From Noviherbaspirillum sedimenti (GTDB taxonomy: Bacteria > Pseudomonadota > Gammaproteobacteria > Burkholderiales > Burkholderiaceae_D), in NCBI RefSeq assembly GCF_003590835.1, contig NZ_QYUQ01000002.1:4340001-4404000 (forward strand): 64,000 bases of DNA. Direction: 5' to 3'. Position 1 is the stretch's first letter. The number at the start of each line of letters is the position of its first letter. The notes beneath the pieces are model-generated. The model ran no database searches. It was given only the letters and a program-made list of their open reading frames with translations, and was not told the DNA's origin. Below are positions 10,345-19,390 of this stretch, one piece after another. A program made the position numbers and the translations under genes.

Positions 10345-11271
10345 ATGAACCAGCAAGCGTGTCGTGTCGGAGTAATAGGTCTGGGCGCAATGGGAATGGG
10401 CGTCGCAGGGTCCCTGCTGCGCGCCGGTTTCGAGGTGTATGTGCGCGACGTACGGCAGGAAGCGATGCAGAAGGCAGTTGCTGCCGGCGCGCAAGCAGTC
10501 GTGTCCCCGGCGACCTTCGGCGAGTTGGACGTCTTGCTGATCTATGTCGTCAATGCGCAGCAAACCGAGCAGGTGCTGTTCGGCGAGCATGGCGCGGCTG
10601 CGCATCTCCGCCATGGCACCGTGGTGATCGGCAGTTCGACGGTAGCGCCGGAATTTGCCGAAATGCTGGGTGCGCGACTGAACGCAATGGGACTGCAATT
10701 CATCGACGCGCCGGTATCCGGCGGCGCCGTCAAAGCCGCGGCAGGCGAGATGTCGATGATGGCATCCGGCGCCCCTGAGGCATTTGCCCGTTGTGGCCCG
10801 GTGTTCGAGGCGATCTGCAGCAAGTTGTACCGGCTCGGCGATCAGCCGGGACAGGGTTCGAAAGTAAAGATGATCAACCAGCTGCTGGCGGGCGTACATA
10901 TCGCGGCTGCCGCCGAAGCGATGGCGCTGGGATTGCGCGCCGGTTGCGACGCCGATGCCTTGTATGAGGTGATCAGTAATAGTGCAGGCAGTTCCTGGAT
11001 GTTCCAGAATCGCGTGCCGCACATCCTGGCGGGCGACTACACGCCGTTGTCGGCGGTGAATATTTTCGTCAAGGATCTTGGCATCGTGCTCGATTACGCA
11101 AAGAAGAGCGTATTCCCGCTGCCCTTGTCGGCAGCGGCACACCAGATGTTCATGCAAGCCTCTGCCGCCGGACATGGCGGCGAAGACGACTCGGCCGTCG
11201 TGAAGATATTTCCCGGCATCGAACTGCCCGCGCCAAAGGCGGCAAGGCAGGCAACTGAACAAGCAGCCTGA
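10345..11271 (+). CDS. ltnD: L-threonate dehydrogenase (beta-hydroxyacid dehydrogenase family)
   Basis: A 308-residue NAD-dependent enzyme of the 3-hydroxyisobutyrate dehydrogenase family. The Rossmann motif GLGAMGMGVAGSLLRAG is at the N-terminus, the substrate-binding signature DAPVSGGAVKAA lies mid-protein, and the catalytic Lys region is GSKVKMINQLLAG. LtnD enzymes oxidise L-threonate to 2-oxotetronate; the immediate downstream otnK and nearby otnI make this assignment much more likely than hydroxyisobutyrate or tartronate semialdehyde. A Shine-Dalgarno AAGGAG precedes the ATG. It has no counterpart in cluster B, so L-threonate entry depends on this gene. Confidence 0.86.
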   Translation: MNQQACRVGVIGLGAMGMGVAGSLLRAGFEVYVRDVRQEAMQKAVAAGAQAVVSPATFGELDVLLIYVVNAQQTEQVLFGEHGAAAHLRHGTVVIGSSTVAPEFAEMLGARLNAMGLQFIDAPVSGGAVKAAAGEMSMMASGAPEAFARCGPVFEAICSKLYRLGDQPGQGSKVKMINQLLAGVHIAAAAEAMALGLRAGCDADALYEVISNSAGSSWMFQNRVPHILAGDYTPLSAVNIFVKDLGIVLDYAKKSVFPLPLSAAAHQMFMQASAAGHGGEDDSAVVKIFPGIELPAPKAARQATEQAA

Positions 11272-11283
11272 ACGGAGCGAAAA

Positions 11284-12561
11284 ATGACCGTTTTATTGGG
11301 ATGCATCGCAGACGATTTCACGGGCGGCACCGATTTGGCCGGCATGCTCGTGAAAGCCGGGATGCGTACGGTGCAGCTGATCGGCGTGCCGACCGAACCC
11401 ATAGCGGACGATGTCGATGCAGTCGTGATCGCGCTCAAGTCGCGCACCAGCCCGGTCGACCAGGCGGTATCGGAATCGCTTGCGGCTTTGCGGTGGCTGC
11501 AAAGTGCGGGCTGCAAGCAAATTTACTTCAAGTACTGCTCGACCTTCGATTCCACGCCACGCGGAAATATCGGACCGGTTACCGAAGCCTTGATGACAGC
11601 GTTGGGCGCCGAGTTCACGATTGCCTGTCCGGCATTCCCGGCCAATGGGCGGACGATCTATAAAGGCTACCTGTTCGTCGGCGAGATGCTGCTGAGTGAA
11701 TCGGGCATGCGGAATCATCCGTTGACGCCGATGACCGATTCCAATCTGGTGCGGGTCATGCAACAGCAGACCGAGCGCAAGGTCGGTCTGGTCGACAGCG
11801 CCGTGGTAGACCAGGGCGCTGCCGCAATCGGCGAACGTATTGCCGGTTTGCGCGAACGCGGATACGGCCTGGCGATCGTCGATGCCTTGTCCGATGTCCA
11901 CCTCGAATCGATCGGCGCAGCCTGTGCCGACATGCCGCTGATAACCGGCGGCTCCGGCATCGCGCTCGGATTGCCGGAAAATTTTCGCCGTCGCGGATTG
12001 CTTTCCCGCACCGTTGCGGCCGATGTGCTTGCCGCGACCGGCGGATTGCGCGCCGTCATTTCGGGCAGTTGCTCCGTGGCGACGCAAAGGCAGGTAGCGC
12101 TGATGCGTGCATCCTTCCCCGCGTTCAAGATCGATCCCTTGCTTCTCGCGCGCGGCGAAGACCTGGTATCGGCTGCGCTCGATTGGGCCGGCGGCCGCAT
12201 CGGCAAGCAACCGGTATTGATCTATGCCACGGCGACTCCCGAGACGGTCAAGCAGGCGCAGCTGGAACTTGGGGCTGAACAAGCCGGCGGCCTGGTCGAA
12301 AATGCGCTTGCAGAAATTGCCAAGGGACTGGTGCGGCTCGGCGTCGGACAAATGATCGTGGCGGGCGGCGAAACTTCCGGTGCGGTGGTCAACGCGCTCG
12401 GCATCAAAGGCTTGCGCATCGGCCCCGAAATCGATCCCGGCGTGCCGTGGACGACCACGTTGCCGCACGACGCAAGCGTACAGCCACTGGCGCTTGCACT
12501 TAAATCGGGTAACTTCGGCAGCGAGGATTTCTTCCTCAAGGCCTGGGACAAGCTGCAATGA
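11284..12561 (+). CDS. otnK: 3-oxo-tetronate 4-kinase (DUF1537 family), cluster A copy
   Basis: A 425-residue four-carbon acid sugar kinase. The N-terminal domain starts with LLGCIADDFTGGTDLAG, the typical DUF1537 opening, and the C-terminal nucleotide-binding domain has ISGSCSVATQRQV and GGETSGAVVNALG. OtnK phosphorylates 3-oxotetronate at O4 with ATP. It starts 12 bp after ltnD. Its stop TGA overlaps the ATG of the otnC remnant in an ATGA arrangement, the same coupling as the intact otnK-otnC pair at 25506, which shows that otnC was ancestrally coupled here. A clear paralogue lies at 24241. Confidence 0.9.
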   Translation: MTVLLGCIADDFTGGTDLAGMLVKAGMRTVQLIGVPTEPIADDVDAVVIALKSRTSPVDQAVSESLAALRWLQSAGCKQIYFKYCSTFDSTPRGNIGPVTEALMTALGAEFTIACPAFPANGRTIYKGYLFVGEMLLSESGMRNHPLTPMTDSNLVRVMQQQTERKVGLVDSAVVDQGAAAIGERIAGLRERGYGLAIVDALSDVHLESIGAACADMPLITGGSGIALGLPENFRRRGLLSRTVAADVLAATGGLRAVISGSCSVATQRQVALMRASFPAFKIDPLLLARGEDLVSAALDWAGGRIGKQPVLIYATATPETVKQAQLELGAEQAGGLVENALAEIAKGLVRLGVGQMIVAGGETSGAVVNALGIKGLRIGPEIDPGVPWTTTLPHDASVQPLALALKSGNFGSEDFFLKAWDKLQ

Positions 12562-12707
12562 ACACCATGATCCAGACCGGACGGGATGAGACTGTGCTGC
12601 GCGAACAGATCGCCAAATTATTCCTGCTGTTGCGCAATACGCCAACCAATCCGTTGAACGGCAAGCAGATCGAAGAACTCAAGTCGGTCTTCAAGCTCGA
12701 CCTTTAA
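12558..12707 (+). pseudogene. otnC remnant: internal deletion leaving 49 codons
   Basis: This 49-codon ORF overlaps the otnK stop (ATGA). Its tail, AKLFLLLRNTPTNPLNGKQI followed by EELKSVFKLDL, matches the C-terminus of the intact OtnC at 25506-26144 (AKLFLLLRGHNPRALNAEQI, then NELKQVFQLDQ), and its head contains LREQI, like the OtnC N-terminus LREHI. The catalytic and metal-binding core of the class II aldolase fold, about 160 residues, is missing, so it cannot be an active decarboxylase. It appears to be an in-frame deletion of otnC that kept start and stop, so it does not disturb translation of otnI 15 bp downstream. Confidence 0.85.
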
Positions 12708-12722
12708 CCAAAGAGAACCGCA

Positions 12723-13499
12723 ATGCCAAAATTTGCCGCCAACCTGACCATGATGTTTAACGAGCTTGCATTCCCCGAACGGTTTGCCGCCGCAGCCAAG
12801 GCCGGCTTCCAGGCCGTCGAATTCTTGTTTCCCTATGATCATGCGCCGCATGAAATTGCGCACTGGTTAAAGGAAAACCGATTGGAAAATGCGTTGTTCA
12901 ATTTGCCGCCGGGGGATTGGGCCGCAGGCGAACGCGGGATTGCCGCGCTTCCCGGCCGCGAGGATGAATTCCGGACCGGCGTTGCGCTCGCGCTGGAATA
13001 CGCGCAGGCGCTCGGCACGCAGCGCCTGCATGTGATGGCGGGTCTGTTGCCGCCGGGCGCGGAGCGCGGCCGTTATCTGGAAACCTATATCGAGAACGTG
13101 CGCCATGCCGCGCGCGAACTGGCAAAGCATGGCCGTACCCTATTGCTCGAACCGATCAACCCGCGCGACATGCCTGGCTATTTTCTCAATTCCCAGCACG
13201 AGGGACACGCGATCCGCGAAGCGGTGGGTGAGCCCAACGTCAAGGTGCAGATGGACTTCTACCATGCACAGATTGTCGACGGCGATCTCGCCATGACGCT
13301 CAGAAAATACTTCGGCGGTATCGGCCATATTCAGATCGCCGGCGTGCCGAGTCGCAATGAGCCGGACGACGGCGAGGTTGATTACCGCTATTTGTTCCGC
13401 CTGCTTGACCAGCTCGGCTACGACGGCTGGGTCGGCTGCGAATACCGGCCGCGCGGCCGCACGGAAGACGGGCTCGGCTGGCTTCGGGCGCTGAAATAA
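12723..13499 (+). CDS. otnI: 2-oxo-tetronate isomerase (hydroxypyruvate isomerase family), cluster A copy
   Basis: A 258-residue TIM-barrel sugar isomerase of the Hyi/OtnI family. Family features include [20 protein letters not shown], the metal-ligand Glu in [10 protein letters not shown], the Asp/His of [13 protein letters not shown] and the final Glu of GWVGCEYRP. OtnI converts 2-oxotetronate, made by LtnD or DenD, to 3-oxotetronate, the OtnK substrate. The Shine-Dalgarno site is AGAGAA. The start [13 protein letters not shown] is nearly the same as that of the cluster B copy at 26157. Confidence 0.88.
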   Translation: MPKFAANLTMMFNELAFPERFAAAAKAGFQAVEFLFPYDHAPHEIAHWLKENRLENALFNLPPGDWAAGERGIAALPGREDEFRTGVALALEYAQALGTQRLHVMAGLLPPGAERGRYLETYIENVRHAARELAKHGRTLLLEPINPRDMPGYFLNSQHEGHAIREAVGEPNVKVQMDFYHAQIVDGDLAMTLRKYFGGIGHIQIAGVPSRNEPDDGEVDYRYLFRLLDQLGYDGWVGCEYRPRGRTEDGLGWLRALK

Positions 13500-13522
13500 A
13501 ACGCATTGGCGAGGAGACGAAC

Positions 13523-13702
13523 ATGTACCGGATCAATCAACCCAGCAAACAAGAAGTGCGCGCATGGCTCCTGCAGCGCCGCGCCGTCTCCCGGCCGCCA
13601 CCGGATGTCGAGCAGATCCGGCGCGAACTGGCCTGGAGTGTCATGGCAGAAGGGGACGATGGAAATCGGGATCCGGCACAACCGCGGTTGGCCGGCAATT
13701 AG
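13523..13702 (+). CDS. Small conserved-looking protein, 59 aa
   Basis: ATG follows a strong Shine-Dalgarno (GAGGAGACGAAC) and the frame ends 23 bp before denD. The central stretch PSKQEVRAWLLQRRAVSRPP followed by PDVEQIRRELAW resembles, from memory, small betaproteobacterial proteins of unknown function with a basic helix, PPP and EQIRRELGW-like motif. No signal peptide or membrane segment is visible. Position inside the tetronate operon and a good ribosome site support expression; cluster B has no counterpart. I assign no function. Confidence 0.6.
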   Translation: MYRINQPSKQEVRAWLLQRRAVSRPPPDVEQIRRELAWSVMAEGDDGNRDPAQPRLAGN

Positions 13703-13725
13703 TTTCAATTACTGGAGTCGAAGAT

Positions 13726-14712
13726 ATGAACGTAATGATTACCGGCGGCGCGGGCTTTCTCGGACAGCGCCTTGCGCGCCGCCTGCTTGAACTTGGATAC
13801 CTCACCGATTCGAACGGCAGCAAGCGGGCCATCGATCGGATTCTCCTGGTGGACGTGGTGCCGGCACATGATTTCGGCGATCCGCGCGTAGTCACGGTCG
13901 CCGGCGATATTGCCGATGCCGCTTTGCTGCACGATGTGATCGATACGCAGACGACATCCATTTTCCACCTTGCGGCAGTGGTCAGCGGGCAGGCTGAAGC
14001 CGACTTCGAACTCGGCATGCGGATCAACCTCGATGCATCGCGCCAGTTGCTGGATCGGTGCCGCCGCCTCGGACATCGCCCGAAAATCGTTTTTACCAGT
14101 TCGGTCGCCGTCTACGGCGGCCAGTTGCCTGCCATTGTGCAGGACAGCACCGCGCTCAATCCGCAGTCGTCGTATGGCATGCAGAAAGCGATCGGCGAAT
14201 TACTGCTGAACGACTATAGCCGCAAGGGATTTGTAGACGGTCGCGTGCTGCGTTTGCCAACCATCTGCGTACGTCCCGGCAAGCCGAACAAGGCCGCTTC
14301 GTCCTTTGTCAGCGGCTTGATCCGCGAACCGCTCAACGGGAAAGAAGCTGTTTGCCCGGTCGCGCCCGATACTCGCCTGTGGCTGCTGTCGCCGCGCAGC
14401 GCGATCGAGTGCCTGATTGCCGGCCACGAGCTGGCGGCGGCTTCTCTGGGCAGCAACCGCATCGTCAATCTGCCAGGAATCTCGGTCAAGGTCGAGGACA
14501 TGCTCGCCGCGCTGGCGCGCGTTGCCGGACCGGAACTGATCAAGCGCATCCGCTGGGAGCGCGATCCGATGGTCGAACGCATCGTCGGCGGCTGGCCCGG
14601 CGCCTGGAACGTCGCGGCGGCGCACGCACTCGGCCTCCTCGGCGATACCGATTTTGACAGCATTGTCAGGGCGTATATCGAGGATGACCTGGAACCCAAT
14701 ACTGTTTCCTGA
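13726..14712 (+). CDS. denD: D-erythronate dehydrogenase, cluster A copy
   Basis: A 328-residue extended short-chain dehydrogenase. The NAD-binding TGGAGFLGQRLARR is at the N-terminus, the catalytic Tyr and Lys appear in SSYGMQKAIGELL, and RLPTICVRPGKPNKAASSF marks the DenD group. The start at 13726 gives exactly the length of the cluster B copy; the longer in-frame extension to 13564 runs over the 59-aa ORF and is rejected. DenD oxidises D-erythronate to 2-oxo-D-erythronate, feeding OtnI and OtnK. A GGAG site lies 10 bp upstream. Confidence 0.9.
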   Translation: MNVMITGGAGFLGQRLARRLLELGYLTDSNGSKRAIDRILLVDVVPAHDFGDPRVVTVAGDIADAALLHDVIDTQTTSIFHLAAVVSGQAEADFELGMRINLDASRQLLDRCRRLGHRPKIVFTSSVAVYGGQLPAIVQDSTALNPQSSYGMQKAIGELLLNDYSRKGFVDGRVLRLPTICVRPGKPNKAASSFVSGLIREPLNGKEAVCPVAPDTRLWLLSPRSAIECLIAGHELAAASLGSNRIVNLPGISVKVEDMLAALARVAGPELIKRIRWERDPMVERIVGGWPGAWNVAAAHALGLLGDTDFDSIVRAYIEDDLEPNTVS

Positions 14713-14728
14713 CACTGGAGAGCTTGAA

Positions 14729-16357
14729 ATGAAAAACCAACGGGAATTACTGACGCTTTTCCCCGCGCAGCATGAGATACCCGATGCGCATCGCCTGCCG
14801 GCGCCGCTGCGGCAGCGAACCTACCTGGTCAACGGTGAACTGAAAACATGGGACGGCGAGGTCCAGCGTGTGTTGTCGCCGGTGTGCGTGCGTTCGGCCG
14901 ACGGCGAACTTGAGCAGATCGAGATCGGCAGCTATCCCATGCACGATGAAGCGGCCAGCGACGCCGCGCTTGACGCGGCGGTCAATGCCTATGACAACGG
15001 CCGCGGCGAATGGCCGACCATGTCGGTTGCCCAGCGCATCGATTGCATCGAAAATTTCACGCGGCAGATGGTGGCGCAGCGGCAGCGTATCGTGCAATTG
15101 ATCATGTGGGAAATCGGAAAAAGCCTGGCGGATTCTGAAAAGGAGTTCGATCGCACGGTGGAATACATCAAGGCGACCGTCGAAGCGTTGAAGGAGCTCG
15201 ACAACAGCAACTCGCGCTTCACCGTGGTGGAAGGCACGATCGGCCAGGTGCGCCGCACACCGCTGGGTGTGGTTCTGTGCATGGGGCCGTACAACTATCC
15301 GCTCAATGAAACGTTTGCCACGCTGATTCCGGCCCTCATCATGGGCAATACGCTTGTGTTCAAACCTCCCAAGTTTGGCGTACTTCTGTTCGCTCCGCTG
15401 CTGGAGGCGTTTCGTACGGCGCTGCCAAAAGGCGTGCTCAACACCGTGTACGGGCCCGGTGCTGTAATCGTGCCGCGCATGCTCAATTCCGGCAAAGTCA
15501 ACGTGCTGACCTTGATCGGATCGAGCAAGGTGGCGGACCATCTGAAGAAACAACCTCCCAAGGCGCACCGCCTGCGCGCGATCCTGGGACTGGATGCCAA
15601 GAACGCCGCGATTGTGCTGCCGGATGCGGATATCGAACTTGCGGTCAGAGAATGTCTGCTGGGAGCCTTGTCGTTCAACGGACAGCGCTGCACCGCGCTC
15701 AAGATGCTGCTCGTGCACCAATCGATTGTCGATAAATTCCTGCAGCGTTTCGTGGAAGAGCTGGACAAACTGAAGATCGGCATGCCGTGGGAGAAGGGCG
15801 TGCAGATTACGCCGTTGCCGGAACTCTCAAAAATTTCTTACCTGACCGACTGCATCAAGGATGCGCAACAAAAGGGCGCGCGGGTCATCAACGACGGTGG
15901 CGGAACGGTCTGCGGCACCCTGTTTTACCCGGCCGTGGTATATCCGGTGCGCGAAGGCATGAAGCTGTATCGCGAAGAACAGTTCGGTCCGGTAGTACCG
16001 GTCATGGCTTTCGACGACATTGAGACTGCTCTCGAATACGTGATTACGTCCGAGCACGGTCAGCAGGTCAGCATCTTCGGCACGGATCCGGACTTGATCG
16101 GAGCAATGGTCGATCCTCTGGTCAACCAGGTATGCCGCGTCAATCTCAATTGCCAGTGTCAGCGCGGCCCCGATGTATTCCCGTTCGCGGGACGAAAGGA
16201 CTCGGCCGAGGGAACCTTGTCGGTGACAGACGCATTGCGGGCATTTTCGATCCGTTCAATGGTGGCCGCAAAGCAGACCGACGACAGCAAGCAATTGCTG
16301 GACGCGATCGTGCTTGGCCACAAGTCGAATTTCATCAATACACGTTTTATCTTGTAG
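14729..16357 (+). CDS. GapN-like NADP-dependent aldehyde dehydrogenase
   Basis: A 542-residue aldehyde dehydrogenase resembling non-phosphorylating glyceraldehyde-3-phosphate dehydrogenases. GPYNYPLNETFATLIPALIM is typical of that group, the catalytic Cys is in FNGQRCTALKM, and NCQCQRGPDVFPFAGRKDS is the C-terminal signature. Where most ALDHs have catalytic Glu in ELGGKN this protein reads GLDAKN, with Gly at that position and Asp two residues on, as I recall for some bacterial GapN relatives. It would oxidise glyceraldehyde-3-phosphate straight to 3-phosphoglycerate. In context this suits triose phosphate from tetronate breakdown. The start at 14729 follows CTGGAGAG; the ORF extension to 14654 overlaps denD. 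Confidence 0.8.
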   Translation: MKNQRELLTLFPAQHEIPDAHRLPAPLRQRTYLVNGELKTWDGEVQRVLSPVCVRSADGELEQIEIGSYPMHDEAASDAALDAAVNAYDNGRGEWPTMSVAQRIDCIENFTRQMVAQRQRIVQLIMWEIGKSLADSEKEFDRTVEYIKATVEALKELDNSNSRFTVVEGTIGQVRRTPLGVVLCMGPYNYPLNETFATLIPALIMGNTLVFKPPKFGVLLFAPLLEAFRTALPKGVLNTVYGPGAVIVPRMLNSGKVNVLTLIGSSKVADHLKKQPPKAHRLRAILGLDAKNAAIVLPDADIELAVRECLLGALSFNGQRCTALKMLLVHQSIVDKFLQRFVEELDKLKIGMPWEKGVQITPLPELSKISYLTDCIKDAQQKGARVINDGGGTVCGTLFYPAVVYPVREGMKLYREEQFGPVVPVMAFDDIETALEYVITSEHGQQVSIFGTDPDLIGAMVDPLVNQVCRVNLNCQCQRGPDVFPFAGRKDSAEGTLSVTDALRAFSIRSMVAAKQTDDSKQLLDAIVLGHKSNFINTRFIL

Positions 16358-16419
16358 TCGCCTGCCTCAGGCAGCGCCGGCTCCTGAGGAAAAAAGCAGT
16401 CCAAATTGAGGAAACGACC

Positions 16420-16545
16420 ATGTCAGGCATTCGCGTCAAAACGATCTGCAGAGTTACCGCTTTATTCGGTTGGCTTTGCTTTATATCGCTTCGGGCCAAG
16501 GCGCAAGTCAACGTGCATGCGTTCAGAATCGGCAGCAGCTCATGA
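16420..16545 (+). CDS. 41-aa ORF with signal-like N-terminus, coupled to ppc
   Basis: ATG at 16420 is preceded by GAGGAAACGACC, a good ribosome site. The peptide has basic residues, a hydrophobic core (VTALFGWLCFISL) and then RAKAQVNVHAFRIGSSS. Its stop overlaps the ppc start (ATGATG around 16542), so ppc translation may depend on it. The layout, signal-like segment plus AKAQ and a short mature stretch, resembles the first 40 residues of a periplasmic solute-binding protein, so it may be the stump of a lost binding-protein gene now acting as a leader. That origin is speculation; the ORF and coupling are seen directly. Confidence 0.45.
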   Translation: MSGIRVKTICRVTALFGWLCFISLRAKAQVNVHAFRIGSSS

Positions 16546-19298
16546 TGCATTCTCCCAATGATGTTGAAGATGAGTTCCTTAGCCGAGATATTCGCCGTCT
16601 GAAAAACATCCTGAGTGACGTTATCCAATCGCTTCATGGGAATGACGTTTTCAATCGGATCGAGAACATACGCCAGTTGTCCATCCGGTTCCGCCGGGAT
16701 CAGGATGAGCCTACGCGACTCGAGTTCGAGGCTGCGCTGCATGCGCTTTCGGAGGAGGAGACGAAACAGCTGATCCGCTCCTTCAGTTATTTTTCTCTGC
16801 TGGCCAACATTGCGGAAGACCAGCACCATATCCGGCTTGCGCACTCGCACCTGATTGCCGGATCGGCCGCCAGGGAAGGCAGTCTGGCGCACGCCGTCGA
16901 CAGCGCCTTTCGCGCCGGTCGGGGCGACGCCTTCAAGGACTTCTTTGAACAAGCCTTTATCAGCCCCGTGCTTACCGCGCACCCCACCGAGGTCCAGCGC
17001 AAGAGCATTTTGAACTGCCAGACGGCGATCGCCCGCTTGTTGAATGAGCGCGACCGGATTCGGATGACGCAGGCTGAAGCGGCTCGGAACGAAGAAGGAT
17101 TGATGCGCGGAATAGCGACGTTGTGGCAGACCAGGCTGCTTCGAACTGAAAAATTGTCGGTGATGGATGAGGTGGAAAATGGCCTGTCGTTCTTCGACAA
17201 TACCATCTTGACGGAGCTGCCGAATCTGTACGCGTCGCTCGAGGATATGCTTGCCGGGCACGATGCCGGCTGGACCGGCACGGAACTGCCGGCATTCATG
17301 AAAGTCGGCAGCTGGATCGGCGGCGACCGCGATGGCAATCCGTTTGTCACGGCCGATGTTCTTCGCAGCACGCTTCAGAAGCAGTCTGAGCGGGCACTGG
17401 GTTTTTATCTGGCCGAACTGCACAAACTGGCTTCCCAGCTGTCTCTGGCACAAGCCTTGAGCGGCTGTACCGAGGAACTCAGGCAGCTCGCGGATCGTTC
17501 CGAGGACCAGTCGCCGCATCGACTCGACGAGCCATATCGCCGCGCGATATACGGCATCCATGCACGACTCGCCGCCACCAAAGCGGGATTTTCCAAGGTG
17601 GCGGAAGAGTCCGGCGGACCGTCTGGTACTGAGCCATACGGTTCCGCCGATCAACTGCAGTCGGATCTGGACGTGGTTCATCGGTCTTTGATGTCGAGCG
17701 GCTCCAGTATGCTGGCTCGAGGCCGATTACGGCATTTGCGCCACGCGGTAAAAATATTCGGGTTCAGCCTGGCGCCGATCGATTTGCGGCAGAACGCGGA
17801 GGTGCATGAGCGCGTCGTCGGCGAGCTGCTATTGCACGCCGCGCCTGGCATCGCATATGACCAGCTCGGCGAAAGCGAGCGCGTCGCATTGTTGCTGAAA
17901 GAACTGGAGTCGTCCCGGCCCTTGCTATCGCCTTTCGTGACGTATTCCGTGGAAACCATGTCGGAACTGGACATATTTCGCGTGGTGAAGGAGGCGCATC
18001 GAAAGTACGGCCGTGAAGCTGTCCCTAACTACATTATTTCAAAGGCCTCCAGCGTATCCGACCTTCTTGAAGTGGCGCTTCTATTGAAAGAATCCGGTCT
18101 TCTTCGACCGCATGACGCTACACTCGACGTCAACATCATTCCGCTGTTCGAAACCATCGACGATTTGCGCCAGGGTCCGGCCGTGATGGCGCGCGCCTTC
18201 AGCATGCCTCTGTACATGCGCTTGCTTGAGTCCAGGAATCGCATGCAAGAAATAATGGTGGGGTACTCCGACAGCAACAAGGACGGCGGTTTTCTCACCT
18301 CCGGCTGGGAGTTGTATAAAGCGGAAGTCGGCCTGGTTCAGGTGTTCAAGGAACACGGCGTCAAGCTTCGGCTGTTCCATGGCCGCGGCGGGTCGGTGGG
18401 GCGTGGCGGCGGCCCCAGTTATGAGGCGATTCTCGCGCAGCCGGCCGGCGCCGTCCAGGCAAGAATTCGCGTGACTGAACAAGGCGAGGTGATTACCGCG
18501 AAATATGCGAATCCGGAAGTCGGGCGGCAGAACCTCGAACTGCTCGTCGCAGCGACGATCGAGACGAGTTTGCCGCCGCAGCGGCAGACGGAGCCTGGCG
18601 CTGATCATCTCGCAGCAATGGAACAGTTGTCGGCGGAGGCGCTGAGCGCCTACCGTTCACTGGTTTACCAAACCGAAGGTTTTGAAACCTATTTCTGGGA
18701 GTCGACGGTCATCTCGGAAATCGCCGCACTCAATATTGGAAGCCGGCCGGCATCGCGAAAGCCATCTACATCGATTGAAGACTTGCGGGCTATTCCGTGG
18801 GTCCTGAGCTGGGCGCAATGTCGTTTGATGCTGCCGGGATGGTACGGGTTCGGCTCGGCGGTCCGCTGTTTTCTGGAAGCGCATCCTTCGGACGGGATGA
18901 AGATATTGAATCAGATGTATGCCGAATGGCCTTTCTTTTCTTCGCTCGTTTCAAATATGGATATGGTTCTGGCGAAAAGCGACATGGTCATCGCCGGCCG
19001 GTACGCTGCATTGGTCCAGGATGTCGCGCTTCGAGACTCCATATTCAGGCGGATATGTTCCGAGCACCAGTTGACCCTTGACGCGCTAAAGGCGATTACG
19101 GGACAAACAGGCGGGCCGGAAAAGAATCCCTTGCAACAGCGATCTGTTCGGCATCGCCTTCCTTATATCGATGCGCTCAATCACGTGCAAGTCGAATTAC
19201 TGAGGCGGTTTCGGGAGCGGCGTCAGGACAAGAGCGCCCGGATTGGCATCCACCTTTCCATTAACGGCATCGCTGCCGGGCTGCGCAATAGTGGATAG
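16542..19298 (+). CDS. ppc: Phosphoenolpyruvate carboxylase
   Basis: A 918-residue PEP carboxylase, converting PEP and bicarbonate to oxaloacetate. Signature stretches are present in order: VLTAHPTEVQRKS (catalytic His), GSWIGGDRDGNPFV, VGYSDSNKDGGFLTSGW, the glycine-rich LFHGRGGSVGRGGGPSYEAI, and the C-terminal SINGIAAGLRNSG. Length is normal. The start is ATG 16542 or 16545, overlapping the small ORF stop; a longer frame to 16470 is within that ORF and lacks homology. It lies between gapN and pyk, so it is anaplerotic in a local lower-glycolysis set. Confidence 0.95.
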   Translation: MMHSPNDVEDEFLSRDIRRLKNILSDVIQSLHGNDVFNRIENIRQLSIRFRRDQDEPTRLEFEAALHALSEEETKQLIRSFSYFSLLANIAEDQHHIRLAHSHLIAGSAAREGSLAHAVDSAFRAGRGDAFKDFFEQAFISPVLTAHPTEVQRKSILNCQTAIARLLNERDRIRMTQAEAARNEEGLMRGIATLWQTRLLRTEKLSVMDEVENGLSFFDNTILTELPNLYASLEDMLAGHDAGWTGTELPAFMKVGSWIGGDRDGNPFVTADVLRSTLQKQSERALGFYLAELHKLASQLSLAQALSGCTEELRQLADRSEDQSPHRLDEPYRRAIYGIHARLAATKAGFSKVAEESGGPSGTEPYGSADQLQSDLDVVHRSLMSSGSSMLARGRLRHLRHAVKIFGFSLAPIDLRQNAEVHERVVGELLLHAAPGIAYDQLGESERVALLLKELESSRPLLSPFVTYSVETMSELDIFRVVKEAHRKYGREAVPNYIISKASSVSDLLEVALLLKESGLLRPHDATLDVNIIPLFETIDDLRQGPAVMARAFSMPLYMRLLESRNRMQEIMVGYSDSNKDGGFLTSGWELYKAEVGLVQVFKEHGVKLRLFHGRGGSVGRGGGPSYEAILAQPAGAVQARIRVTEQGEVITAKYANPEVGRQNLELLVAATIETSLPPQRQTEPGADHLAAMEQLSAEALSAYRSLVYQTEGFETYFWESTVISEIAALNIGSRPASRKPSTSIEDLRAIPWVLSWAQCRLMLPGWYGFGSAVRCFLEAHPSDGMKILNQMYAEWPFFSSLVSNMDMVLAKSDMVIAGRYAALVQDVALRDSIFRRICSEHQLTLDALKAITGQTGGPEKNPLQQRSVRHRLPYIDALNHVQVELLRRFRERRQDKSARIGIHLSINGIAAGLRNSG

Positions 19299-19390
19299 GC
19301 ATTCACAAAAAACTGCGCCGCACTTCGTCTTTTCACATCATTCACAGAAAGGAAGATGCGCCGGATCATGGCGTGTCGATCATCAATCAC

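Noticed and set aside
16358..16419. CCTCAGG/CCTGAGG inverted repeat after the GapN-like gene as a terminator
   Set aside because: It is followed by As, not Ts, on the coding strand, and the next genes appear to continue the operon.
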